Positions 48,401-58,411 of a stretch of DNA of 64,000 bases are shown here, piece after piece. Within the stretch, counting starts at the first letter, position 1. The number at the start of each line of letters is the position of its first letter. A program made the position numbers and the translations under genes. Below the pieces are notes generated by a model that was not told where the DNA came from, made no database searches, and was given only the letters and a program-made list of their open reading frames with translations. The stretch comes from Antedon mediterranea. Taxonomy: Eukaryota; Echinodermata; Crinoidea; Comatulida; Antedonidae. The DNA is taken from positions 37,942,501 through 38,006,500 of the forward strand of contig NC_092672.1 in assembly GCF_964355755.1 (NCBI RefSeq). Reading direction: 5' to 3'.

Positions 48401-51400
48401 TATCTTCCTGGCATAGACACATTCCAGTATTCATCGTCACGTACGCGTAGCATGGGAATTCTGTACTCAAAGACGTATGCGTAACGCAGGCTTGACCAAT
48501 TACAAGCTACTGTCCGAATAATTCATCGCTTGTGATTAGTCAAATCGTTTACATTGCGTCGCTAGTGGGAACAGAGCTGGGTGGTTGGGGGGGGGGGGGG
48601 TATGTTTTACTGCGTCCAAGTTGAACTCCATCACCTATTTTTCAAGTGCGGTTATATAAATATGTACAGTAATTTGCCATCTAATCTCTTTATGTATTGG
48701 CATCTTTCCTTCCTTGTAAAACAAACTTACACGACATTGTTTAACGTGTCAGTCTTTTATTTGCGTTCAGTTTAATACATTGATCGGTTATAGATCCTAC
48801 TTCCTAAAGTAAATGACTCTGTTGAAATTACGAGGAAATTGATACGTTTCTTGTTAGTCAATAAATAAAGTGCAATCGAAATGAAAGATGCCTTACCATT
48901 TACTATTGATACAGTAATTTATAGGTGCGCAGTATGTTGCGCACATGTCATGTTTTCTCAGTGCCGATATGTTGTTTATTGATCGTGTTTTTCATAGTTC
49001 AAATTTTATAATTTGTGTTTTTTCATAATTCAAATTATAATTTGTTGTTAAAGAATTGTTCCTTAGGAAAACATTGGATATCGTTATTATGGCATGCGTT
49101 CTGAAAGAAATGGATGAATAAAGGGGAAAAAAATAAAAAATTGAGCATTCTGAGTTGATTTAATTTTAAACGAATTATTTCTTTTTAAAGATAAAGGAAA
49201 TGTAATAGAAAACAATAATTTTATTGGTATATGCTTTAAATTAAACACGATAAATGTTTTCTATTGAATCTTCATTATCTTCTCTGAGTGTATCAGATGG
49301 CAATTGTCGGTAAATTCTTATGAAATTTGAATTAATAATCCGAAGGAAAGTAAATTCTCCAAAGACATCAACAACTGCCAATACATATCTTTATTCTGAA
49401 AAAACCTAGAAGCTAATTTATATATTAAATTTGATTAAATATCGCACATGATTTCTCTTCAGTTGATTAATTTTCGCGCGCGATTTATTTTCACGCATGG
49501 TTGATTTTCATGCATGATTTCATTATTTACGCTTGATTTGTTTACAGCATTAACTCAGTCCCCTGGGTTAGCAGACGATTTTATGATCTGTATGGTCAGG
49601 CCTGTCGAAGAGACGTTTTTACGTAACGGACAAATGTTTGAAGACAGTGGAATGACTATCCAGAAATGTAAAGATTACTGTTATAGAAAAGTAAGTACAT
49701 TTGGATGAATGTTTTTATTAAAATGTACTTAATGATTTCAAAATAATAAATGTGAATACAGTAGGATTAATTAGGCAACTTTTTACCATCTTGTAGTGCT
49801 GTATATTCCTAGTGATATGAATAACGGAATAGAAAGAACTGTATTTAAAACGAATATTGCAGTCCGTATGCAATCGATATTTTATTCGACAATATATGCA
49901 GCAGTTTGAGAGCAATTACGGTCGATGTTTTGCAGCAGCGCACGATTGACGATGACAAAGCAGCAACGGACAGATCAATCAAACTTATGCATTTCCTAAC
50001 TTTAATATGGCCTGCAGGAGACTTTAATTAGCTGCTGCTGCAGCTCTCTGCCAAACAACTGGTGAAGTATACGTACACCAGAGTAGTTGGACATAATAAT
50101 GTTGTTATAGACGATGATTTGTCATTGAAGCTGTGGACATCCACGTGCGCGCGCGCGTATAAAAACGCACCAAGTTGCGCACCGCCGCGCGAATAAAACC
50201 CTCTGTCTACACATAGTCAATTACTTTCTATTGACTATGGTCTACACTATCAAACTAGTTTGAAAAAACACAGTATGATGTGCCCAAATATGGTGTGATG
50301 TGCTTTAATATGGTATTGATATGACATCATCATGTTCATATATGGGCACATCACATTTGTTGTCCCATAAAGTTTGATAGTGTAAACAGGGCTTTAGTCG
50401 ATCAATAAAGGCCTAGCGAGTATACGATATCGACACTGTTTCACATTATTCTCACTGCATTGGCCTTCTCATAATATTCAGAATAATAAATGATGAATTA
50501 TTAATTATATAGCAGTAATAAATATGGTAATTAATAACCATAAAAATAGTTAATTATAAATATAACAGGTTATTAATAAAAATTGAATAAATGATATATG
50601 CACATATGCCTACTATTTATTTGTTGAAATAATAATTTTTTTTAAATATTTAATTTGCAGGAGTTACCGATTGCAGCACTTGCCCGGGGCAATGAGTGTC
50701 ACTGTGGACATCTTACTGAGAAGGTAAATCTACGAGACGGGAAAGTAGAGACGCGGTTATGTGATACCGCTTGCCCTGGCAAGAGCGATCAATTTTGTGG
50801 CGGTCAAGATAAAATATCTATTTATAAAACGTCAATAAAAGGTAAGTAAAGACTAGAGCTATATACATACTGTATACATACGCGATACGCGTCGTCGACC
50901 GATTGCGCATTCAGTGAAAGACTTTTCATTGGCCAATTAACGGTATAGTTGAAAGCAACAACCAATCAAAAGTGGGCCTGCTATGCGCTTCGCATGTACG
51001 TGTACACAATACATAATACGGTTTAGCGCAAATTGCTTGATTTCGCGAGTAACGTCATTGCACAATGAATGGTGGGAAGAGTTTGGGAGCAAACGTCACC
51101 CGACGCGTACATACAAACAAACAATGTTTGCTCCCAAACCCTTCCCAACATGCGTCGCGCACGCTTTTTGCGATAAACCCTATTATGTAGATTTAAGTGA
51201 CTCTACTCGTCGACATTATCGTTTGCATGATTTTCAGTAACCATATTTAATTTTTCTTTCTTCCAAAGATACAAGTTGCGACATCATAGAAATGCGTCCC
51301 CCTAACACAATGCCGTTAGTCTCTCTAGCCAGCTTTCCTGGATCCGGTAACACGTGGGTTCGTTACTTAATAGAACGCGCAACAGGTATATACACTGGTA

Positions 51401-54230
51401 GCTATTACAACGACGGTGAGCTTAGCAAAAAAGGTTAGTCTTCTTAAGCTCTATCTACACTACTACACTATCAAACTATGTGACAAACTATGTGACAAAA
51501 AATGTGATGTGCCCATGGACATGATGTCATATCACTACCGTATTTGGGTGTATCACTGCCATATTAAGGCACAATACACTTTTTCATAGTTTTATACGTG
51601 ATCGTTTCCTACTGGACAAATAGAGTACATAACAATTTTTTAAACATTGTATACGGGGCGCCGTTTGTGTAGTGCTTCTGTCAGAATAGAATGATTTCTA
51701 TGTCGCATAACTGTATATTATGTTCATATTAAGTATCGTCGTGAACGACGCCCCGTAAATTTGATCGGCTTCACAATTGCGTATTCCACAATATGGACAC
51801 CATCAATTAATTACTCCATGTTCAAACATTTATTCTGTAGGAATTGGATAGAGATGGGATTTGAGAATTATTGTTCACATTAGCACTATGGAAATGAAAC
51901 CTCGATAAAAATAATATCAAGTTACATTTGGTCACTAATTCCAGTATCTCTCCAGAGGGCTCTAACTAAGACATTGTCACACACAATTCAATCTTCTTTT
52001 TTCCTTATTTTTAGGATTTTTGGGCGAAAGAGAACACTATAAGAAAGGAACCACGGTGGTAATAAAAACTCACAGATTTGACGAAGATCATATACGAGAG
52101 TTCGACGCGGGAATTGTTGTTATTCGAAACCCGTATGATGCTATGGTGTCAGAACACAACAGAAAATTTGGTGGACATACGGGCCATGCAAATCCAAGTC
52201 AATATAAACAGGGCACAGGTAGGTGTAACGTTAAACCATCTGACGTAATACCAGCCTAAATTCTGGTGCTCGCTTGTAACGCGTTGTACTTGTACAGAAT
52301 GTAATTGCGCTTTTGTAACGCGTTATGTTTAATCGTAATGTGCGGTATGCATTGGCTCTTGTAACGCGTTGTAATACCTTTGTAACGCGTTGTGGGTAAT
52401 TTATAATGTGCGGTATGCATTCACTCTTGTAACGCGTTATGTTTAATCCTAATGTGCGGCATGCATTGGCTCTTGTACTAGCAATATTTTTTGCATTTGA
52501 CGACGTTACAATTGCCACGAAAATTTCTTATTTCGAGGACGAATGTTATACACAAATGAATACCACTCAATTAAATACAAAAACAGAACGAGTTGTTTCT
52601 GCAAAATAAAATGAGAATCATTCTTGATCTAATAAACTTGCTCTGTATTAGTATTAATAAACAAACAGATGTTTCAACCTGTTATGTTTAATACGCTTAA
52701 TAAGTTTAATATTAACTTGTAATCAAATTATACTACACGTATACAATGGTTCGCTGTTAAGAGGATCTTAATCAAATTTATAGTAGCGAGAAAAATCGCG
52801 AGAACTATAATATGAAGAAGAAACGGAGATTCAGTTGGGTAATTAAGACTCCTTTTCAAAGTGCATAGACAACGATATGTTGGTAACAATGTGTGTTCGC
52901 ACTGTGCAAAAATATTCCCTAGATGCCTAATTAAAAAAAGGATTATGGATAGTACATCAACGAAATGTATGACCGGTAATTGGTAAAAATACATTATTTC
53001 ATATTCCATTCCATTCAGACTTTTATTTTGGAATTTCTGGTCCATAGAAAGTAAAATTAAAAATAAATGATTTAAAAATAAACAAGACTGTACTAATTAC
53101 TACTACTCATCTCAGGATGGCATTCCACCTGAAGAGCATATATAAATTGCAATATTAATATTGTAAAATTATATTGTATCCTAGTTAGATAATATAAACC
53201 TCAGAAACGGGAGCCCTATTTACAGGTAGACAATCTAAGGGCCTGTTCAGACATAATACCACAGGGTAAACCTCAGAGTTCCAACAATCTAAGAGCCTTT
53301 ACAAATAACGCGTAGGTATATTGTATAGATTGTTATTGGAATTATAATACTGTGTATTGTCATTGTATGAATATTAAACTGAAACTGGTACCAGGTTGGT
53401 GTTAATCAATTCCACGTGGAGTAATTTAAGATTGAAATTTAAATTCGAGTAATTTTAGTCATACAACTGCGAACTTACACATTAATAATAAATTCGTGTC
53501 ATATGGTAAATTGATAACGTTTGCAAATAATAGTACAATTTTGCCAATTCCTGATTTACTTGAATCAGAGCCTTAAAACTAGTTGACAACAAACTGTGAT
53601 GTGCCCAAATATGGTAGTTATATGACGTCCATATGCGCACATCACATTTTTTGTCACATAAAGGTTGATAAATGTTGAAAGAGCTTTAAACTGTATTGAT
53701 GTTTTTCTAGAAAGTGCGTATTTTACGAAGTTTTACTAAACAACCCCATCTTAATTCAAATATATGATGCACCAACAAACTAGCTTAAATTACATTTCTA
53801 ATCTACATAATATTAATATTAATCTCGTGCTTTCTTTTTTTTTTCAGAATGGACAGATTTTGTTTTAGGTAAATCTAGAACATGGACAAACACCGCCCTC
53901 AATTGGTTGCTTTATCAGCCCAACGTTCATGTCGTGCACTACGAACATTTAAAAGCAGATATTTACGGAGAATTGAAAAAGATTGTGCAATTTTTGAAAC
54001 TGCCAGTAAATGAAAATCGGTTACTATGCGTTGCGAGTGACCCGGTGGGTAAATTTAAAAGACCCCCGGCGCCTAAAAATAAACAGCTAGAGTTTGATCC
54101 ATTTACTGAAGATATGAGAGAGATGGTTAGTTTATATATCAAATCTGTTGCCATGGCATTAGAAGCGAGAAATCAAGAACCATTACCAGACCAGTACAAT
54201 CCAAAATTTACATTCCAAAGCCACGATTAA
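39047..54230 (+). CDS. WSCD1/2: WSC-domain sulfotransferase of the WSCD1/WSCD2 type (eight exons, 594 aa)
   Basis: Type II Golgi-type membrane enzyme; vertebrate WSCD1/2 are reported sialic-acid O-sulfotransferases using PAPS. The exons 39047-39410, 44888-45008, 47011-47234, 49548-49690, 50661-50841, 51269-51433, 52015-52218 and 53848-54230 join with GT-AG sites and consistent phases (1785 nt). Order: short basic cytosolic end, signal anchor (about residues 15-33, [19 protein letters not shown]), linker, WSC domain 1 (about 126-210, with [18 protein letters not shown]), WSC domain 2 (about 249-341, with NECHCG and FCGGQ), sulfotransferase domain (about 355-594). PAPS-binding 5' loop SFPGSGNTW (366-374) and 3' motif [10 protein letters not shown] (434-443) are intact. 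Human proteins are 565-575 aa. The introns hold minisatellites and MITEs. Orthology to WSCD1 versus WSCD2 is not decidable here; an invertebrate gene may be co-orthologous to both. Confidence 0.93.
39604..40313 (+). repeat. 48-bp minisatellite (about 15 units) in WSCD intron 1
   Basis: Unit contains TTTTGTATCTCCATTGAGAT followed by CCAGCCACTGATAC(A/C)CACAGCATTGTCA. Units differ mainly at ACACACAGC versus ACCCACAGC. Since 48 is divisible by three, long open frames appear on both strands; they are by-products, not genes. Confidence 0.95.
40330..42375. other. WSCD intron 1, nothing recognised
   Basis: AT-rich intron DNA, no exon or repeat family that I can support. Short frames here have no homology or splice signals. 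Confidence 0.4.
42381..42553. mobile_element. MITE family A, copy 2
   Basis: CTGTCTACACTATCAAAC at the left and GTTTGATAGTGTAGAAAGA at the right, with GATGTGCCCATATATGGACA inside. Confidence 0.85.
43886..44037. mobile_element. MITE family B, copy 2
   Basis: TTTTCAAAGTATCATAGGAA and ATTCCTAAGATACTTTGGAA are inverted ends; interior CACATGTGGTGCCTGTATC is shared with 3495-3654. Confidence 0.8.
44642..44775. mobile_element. MITE family A, copy 3
   Basis: Clean ends TAAAGCTTTGTCTACACTAT and ATAGTGTAGACAGAGCTTTA; this copy best shows that TA lies at both edges. It ends 112 bp before WSCD exon 2. Confidence 0.9.
44888..45008 (+). CDS. WSCD1/2: WSCD exon 2: first half of WSC domain 1
   Basis: Acceptor TTTTTTCTTAAATTGACAG; reads [31 protein letters not shown], then splits a Lys codon at GTAAGT. 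An alternative acceptor (ATGTTACAG, about 44838) would break the phase. Confidence 0.88.
45769..45890 (+). repeat. 60-bp tandem duplication
   Basis: CAAAGAATCACTTCTCACCT occurs at 45769 and 45829, each followed by a near-identical GGT(C/T)CATTCCCAGAGAGAGA tail. Confidence 0.85.
47011..47234 (+). CDS. WSCD1/2: WSCD exon 3: second half of WSC domain 1 and linker
   Basis: Reads [31 protein letters not shown] and AVSIYEI, then a basic linker [17 protein letters not shown]. The cysteine pattern completes the domain begun in exon 2. Confidence 0.92.
47304..47469. mobile_element. MITE family A, copy 4
   Basis: TAAAGCTTTGTCTACACTAT...ATAGTGTAGACAAAGGTTAA, 70 bp after the WSCD exon 3 donor. It contains CAAACTAGTTTGAC, a small palindrome found at the inner edge of several copies. 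Confidence 0.88.
48160..48395 (+). repeat. 37-bp minisatellite (six units) in WSCD intron 3
   Basis: Unit contains TCGGTACCGTATTCTGTACA followed by AAATCTACATCCGATTC. GGTACCGTA recurs with few changes. The short frames encoding repeats like [12 protein letters not shown] are by-products. Confidence 0.9.
49548..49690 (+). CDS. WSCD1/2: WSCD exon 4: first half of WSC domain 2
   Basis: Acceptor TTGTTTACAG, donor GTAAGT. Codes for [19 protein letters not shown] and [13 protein letters not shown]. The WSC start is diverged: Ile-Cys stands where Gly-Cys is usual. Confidence 0.9.
50196..50395. mobile_element. MITE family A, copy 5, with a small hairpin insertion
   Basis: The left end TCTGTCTACAC is interrupted by ATAGTCAAT...ATTGACTAT, then resumes GTCTACACTATCAAACTAGT. 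The right end is AAGTTTGATAGTGTAAACAG. Confidence 0.85.
50661..50841 (+). CDS. WSCD1/2: WSCD exon 5: second half of WSC domain 2
   Basis: Reads [17 protein letters not shown], then [16 protein letters not shown] and ISIYKT, matching the C-x-C-G and C-G-G landmarks of WSC domains. Confidence 0.92.
51065..51152. repeat. Hairpin (22-bp arms) in WSCD intron 5
   Basis: TGGGAAGAGTTTGGGAGCAA and TTGCTCCCAAACCCTTCCCA face each other across about 38 bases, 110 bp upstream of exon 6. Confidence 0.75.
51269..51433 (+). CDS. WSCD1/2: WSCD exon 6: start of sulfotransferase domain
   Basis: Contains the PAPS 5'-phosphosulfate loop [18 protein letters not shown] and the family-typical [14 protein letters not shown]. 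Confidence 0.95.
51444..51590. mobile_element. MITE family A, copy 6 (degenerate right end)
   Basis: TTAAGCTCTATCTACAC at the left with a duplicated CTATGTGACAAACTATGTGA; the right terminus is eroded. It begins 10 bp after the exon 6 boundary. Confidence 0.75.
52015..52218 (+). CDS. WSCD1/2: WSCD exon 7: central sulfotransferase domain
   Basis: Reads [20 protein letters not shown] and [20 protein letters not shown], the 3'-phosphate-binding region. Donor GTAGGT. Confidence 0.95.
52268..52495 (+). repeat. GTAACGCGTT-rich tandem repeat
   Basis: CTTGTAACGCGTTGT / CTTGTAACGCGTTATGTTTA and AATGTGCGG(T/C)ATGCATT(G/C) recur three to five times at uneven spacing, starting 50 bp after the exon 7 donor. 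Rich in MluI-type ACGCGT palindromes. Confidence 0.8.
53572..53689. mobile_element. MITE family A, copy 7 (eroded)
   Basis: Interior CTGTGATGTGCCCAAATATG and GCGCACATCACATTTTTTGT, with GAGCTTTAA at the right end. Its duplicate is at 61438-61551. Confidence 0.75.
53848..54230 (+). CDS. WSCD1/2: WSCD exon 8: C-terminal sulfotransferase
   Basis: Starts [13 protein letters not shown] after CTTTTTTTTTTCAG, then [12 protein letters not shown] and [18 protein letters not shown], ending TFQSHD-TAA. An ATTAAA signal is at 54526-54531. The exon is duplicated at 61.7-62.6 kb as a broken copy. Confidence 0.95.
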
Positions 54231-56575
54231 GAAATTCAACTGACTCTATTGAGTCTAACAGTCATTCTGTGCATTATCATTATGTTTCTGAGCATGCGCA
54301 AAATGATGTTTTTACTCAATAGAGGCCACGTATAGTTTAGTTGTGCGTGTAAAACGAAAGGTCGCTTGTGCTGCGTGCGCGCACGAAATCGTCCCGGGGT
54401 GATTTAACGCATTTCAAAATACTTTCAGAGAATTTCTAAAAAGCAAAAAGAAAGATATATTGAACCGCTGTTGTGCTTGTTACCCATCACGTCGCTACCT
54501 CTATTAGCAAACTCTATGCATATTCATTAAACATACAAGTATAGTTAGTACACAAAAGGCATTTTACTTTGCTTAGTTATTTTCCCGGGTCAGTCTGTTC
54601 GTACCCAACAAAGTTAGCGATAACTTTACCCATAGTACCCGAATAACTAAGCCTTATTAGGTGGTGGAGTCAATATGGTGGAAGGAACAGCCTGTTTTGT
54701 TTGATTTGCTATAGCTCACTAGGTAATGGGGTACAATTCATATTGTATATGGTGTTGGGATGGTTAACGGGGTAATTTAATAACCGTATATGAAATAATT
54801 ATTTAGTATATTGGTTTAATATTTCCGAAAATATTATTTATCTGACAATTAAATTATTGCAATTTTTTACATTATGAAATTATCAAAATCTTTTAAAATG
54901 TATATACTTATTTTTTTATTTACTTTATATACTTTATTCTTTACAAGAATATAAATATATCTGTTGTTTTTTAGTTTAATATCGACATTTCTTTTTATAG
55001 GATTGTTAATTACCGCAATTCATTATTGCTGTGTATTATTTCAGAATGTAATGGTCTTTCAGATGTCAATTGAACTCAGTTTTAAATCAGTACGCATAAT
55101 ACTGCTATAATAATTATAGGCTTAATGTAAGTTTTAGTGACACTTTTAGTGACACTTATTCTCAATTAAATACAGGACCACAAACTTTGATACAGCTTTT
55201 ATACGCGCGCGTCGTGTTAAATGATGTTGGTGATATGACATTTTCATCGCGTTCAATTGTTGATAGGATATTTTTTACGCGCGCGTCTCATTCAATAGTT
55301 GTACGCGCGCGTAACCTTTTTGTCGATAATAATTTCTGGTAATAAATAGACTAATGTACTTCCGAGTTGTGTCATGCAAAAGTAAATAATAACAATGTAA
55401 ACTTCTGTTCGTATAAAACTGTAATTTAGAATATTTAAGATATATTTTGTAAAGATTAGTTAATTATTTCAAGACGAACGTTCATGTTATATTGATAAGT
55501 ATTATACGATATGTATGTACATTAATTAATCCATGTTTAAAATGACATAAGATACCTGAGTGCCTAAACAAGTGTACAAACGCTGTCTGTCTGTCTGTCT
55601 GTCTTAGGAGCTTTAAAACGAATCGTTATGGTTCAAGGTGTGCATTGTTTTCATTTCTCTACAGAATTTTGTTTCGTTCACCTCATAAGTTAATTATTTT
55701 ATTTTACTCAATATAACATTTTGATTACACGATCACATTATTTAATAAACTAAATTTGACAATACCGAATTGAAGTAAATCCAAACAATAAATATATATT
55801 GAGTGTTTTAAATAATATCAGGTACACTATCATGCTTTCAATGGATACATTATCCTAAAAACATTCTTTTTTTCGTCTTTCTCCATTTTCTTTCATTCCA
55901 ATGTTGGGTTTCCTATCCTTGTGTGTTATTCCAGTACCGTCGTACATTATTGCCACTCTGCTTTTTTTATCAACGTAATAATACAGTATTCATGATTTGT
56001 ATTTATTAATAATTTATTAATGTAATTTTGAAAAGTAATACCTTGATAATTCATTTGTTAAAACAGATGTTTCGTTTAATTTGTGCAATATATGATGCCT
56101 CTATAATGTAACACTTAATTTCATTAATTGAAAACATTTTGATTTTTAAAGAGGGCATTAATAAAAGATAATTCTGTGTCTACCGCGCATGCTCAAAGTA
56201 TAATATTTAAATAACCGGACAAAATAATGTTCACTTATTTTAGTTAATTTATATTTTGGACATGCGCAGTAGAATTTTAAATGTTTGCTTGTTTTTGTTT
56301 TAATCTTTGGGATTCTTTGTAAAGCAATTTTGAGAAAGGTTCTATTTTCAGTACTAATTGTAAATATAGGCAGGTGGTGATGAATAAATATGTATACGCG
56401 ATTACTAATTTATAGTCTAAAAATGTGTCATTATTTTTATTTGTTGAATTTAAAGTCTTACTCCACTCTCTAATCACAAAATGAGACTTATTTTATATAA
56501 TTAAACTATCCTGTAATAACTTGCTATTGGATGTGTATGGAATAAAATAAAATATTCTTGCATAAGGCAAATTTA
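54231..56575. other. Downstream spacer of WSCD
   Basis: The 3' untranslated region, then AT-rich DNA without a gene. It contains ACGCGCGCGT-type strings near 55,203-55,315 and a (CTGT)n microsatellite at 55,586-55,605. The part to at least 55,047 is duplicated at 62,580-64,000. A LINE-tail-like GCTATTGGATGTGTATGGAA precedes (AATA)n near 56,522. Confidence 0.5.
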
Positions 56576-56576
56576 C

Positions 56577-56732
56577 ACAGACGAGCGGTAACGGTGATAA
56601 CAATGTAGAATCTATGTTATATGACCATATACACACAACGTGCAGAGAGGACGGCCGGTTTTCTCTCAGGATAGATGCAGATTCTACGTGGGACAAGCTA
56701 CGCGGTTTTTCGCTGTTACCGCTTGTCTGTAT
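56577..56732. mobile_element. MITE with ACAGACGAGCGGTAAC ends
   Basis: ACAGACGAGCGGTAAC at 56577 is the imperfect reverse complement of GTTACCGCTTGTCTGT ending near 56731; TGTAGAATCT / AGATTCTACG pair inside. A short plus-strand frame here runs on to a GTAAGT at 56871, but it starts inside the MITE, so I do not call it a gene. Confidence 0.65.
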
Positions 56733-57465
56733 TGCCTTGATCGCATTCACTGAACAAAATAATCGAGACTATATGGTGCGCCATACACCTTCCTCAGAGA
56801 TATGGCGTGCGAATATTTCACAGCAGCTACCTGTGAGAGATTTTATGGAAAAACCAAATCTTGATGAGAATGTAAGTTTATATATATATATATATATATT
56901 GCTAAGGCCCACCATTAAGTAAGGGCTTACAGAAGCTAAGATGTAGAGTCAAATTCCCTGATATGTATCGTAAAAATGATTCGTATTTTGTATTTGGTAG
57001 AATGAAGAAATCACCATCACAAATGCTGCCCCCATCATCATTTACATACATGTGTCACGCGGTATTCTAAACATTCCTGATAAATAAAAACTGATGCAAT
57101 AGTTGGCGTGGCGATAGTTCAACCGTTTAACAACTGTACACAAAGTATTTCGATAGATATTAAAATTTTGTGACTTTTCTTAATTATCTACTTTACCATA
57201 ATCAAAATAATTTCTTGAAAACTACTTGACACCTAATCATTAAATACACAATGTACACACCTAATCGTTTTCTTTTACCGCTGTACATATACGTCCTAAA
57301 ATCCCATGGTTTGATTATAGGATTCCATAGAATTATATGAATTATATTATAGAATTGACTTGAAAATGTACCGTTGTCCGTGATTTGTGTCGCGTCACCC
57401 CTACGCGCGTCATGTCCGCGCGTCATGGCCAATTCATCCTAATCTGTGTTTTTGTCGCAAAGGGC

Positions 57466-57700
57466 ACTCTTGTAGTAGTTTGTTTTTCTGGCAAATGGGC
57501 ACATAATGATCTTATCTGATAGCTAGCTGACCATCTATTTACCTATCAAGAGTAAATAGGCCTACTGTTGCTGTATAAAGGCTCTCTTGTAGTATTTTGT
57601 TTTGCCCCGTCCAAATGGCTAAATAATGATCTTATCTGATAGCTGGCTGATAGCCCTTTACCCATCAAGAGTAAATAGGCCTACTGTTGCTGTATATAGG
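57466..57700 (+). repeat. ~117-bp tandem duplication
   Basis: CTCTTGTAGTA.TTTGTTTT, AATGATCTTATCTGATAGCT and TCAAGAGTAAATAGGCCTAC occur twice in order, spaced about 117 bp. Confidence 0.85.
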
Positions 57701-58400
57701 TTACAATCTGTTTGCACAGGAAATGCCAGAAGTTACTATATACATAATGTGTGTGCATTTGTGTTGTATTTATATAAAAGGGTATCGCATTGAAATATAG
57801 AAAAACCCCATTTTCTATATGAAGTGGGCCTATGCAAACATTTTTATTGGAAGTCGACTTTACCGGTCTAAATTTCGCAATAACTTCCATCCATTCGGGC
57901 ACTGAATATCATACGTACGTGACTGAATACTGCTTCTTAAAGTTGTCTCAGATCAGGACTGAATTTTATTTCTTAAGTTTATCTCAGGAGAACCTACGAA
58001 TATTGTACCGTTGGTCACTTGTTCCAATCCGCTAAACCTTGTCCAGGAATTGACTGAGGAAGCACGTACATCCTAATGTTCCACACAACTAGGTCGAAGT
58101 CGCATTGACCTCCCCCCCCCCGCCCCCTCCTATGATAATGAGTTCTATCCTGAAGAAAATGATGCTGAAATGTTCTTCTTTGGATTTGCCTTGATTCCAG
58201 CTTTATATTACGGGGACGAATGTTTAATTAACAATATCTTGTTAAACGTTTTAGAATAACACTAAGGTCTTTTATAATATTAAATCTACATTTTTAAAAA
58301 GCAAAGAAGTGTCCATATGCATTTAATATGTTTTCATTATAATACATATATGGGTAGGATATTGGTCTGAGTTTGTGAAACTGAGCATATAATAGAAGAA
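57701..58400. other. Spacer before satellite, nothing recognised
   Basis: No gene. A poly-C tract (CTCCCCCCCCCC with GCCCCCTCC) lies at 58110-58131. Confidence 0.4.
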
Positions 58401-58411
58401 TAGAAGAAGTT

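Noticed and set aside
48049-48450. Frames of 60-136 codons rich in '[11 protein letters not shown]'
   Set aside because: Product of the 37-bp tandem repeat; changing frames and no homology.
51065-51152. microRNA precursor
   Set aside because: The hairpin has a 38-base loop and GC-rich perfect arms more typical of an inverted-repeat element; no further evidence.
56614-56922. 102-codon frame with a GTAAGT near its end
   Set aside because: It begins inside a MITE and contains the MITE's inverted repeat; no acceptor and no homology.
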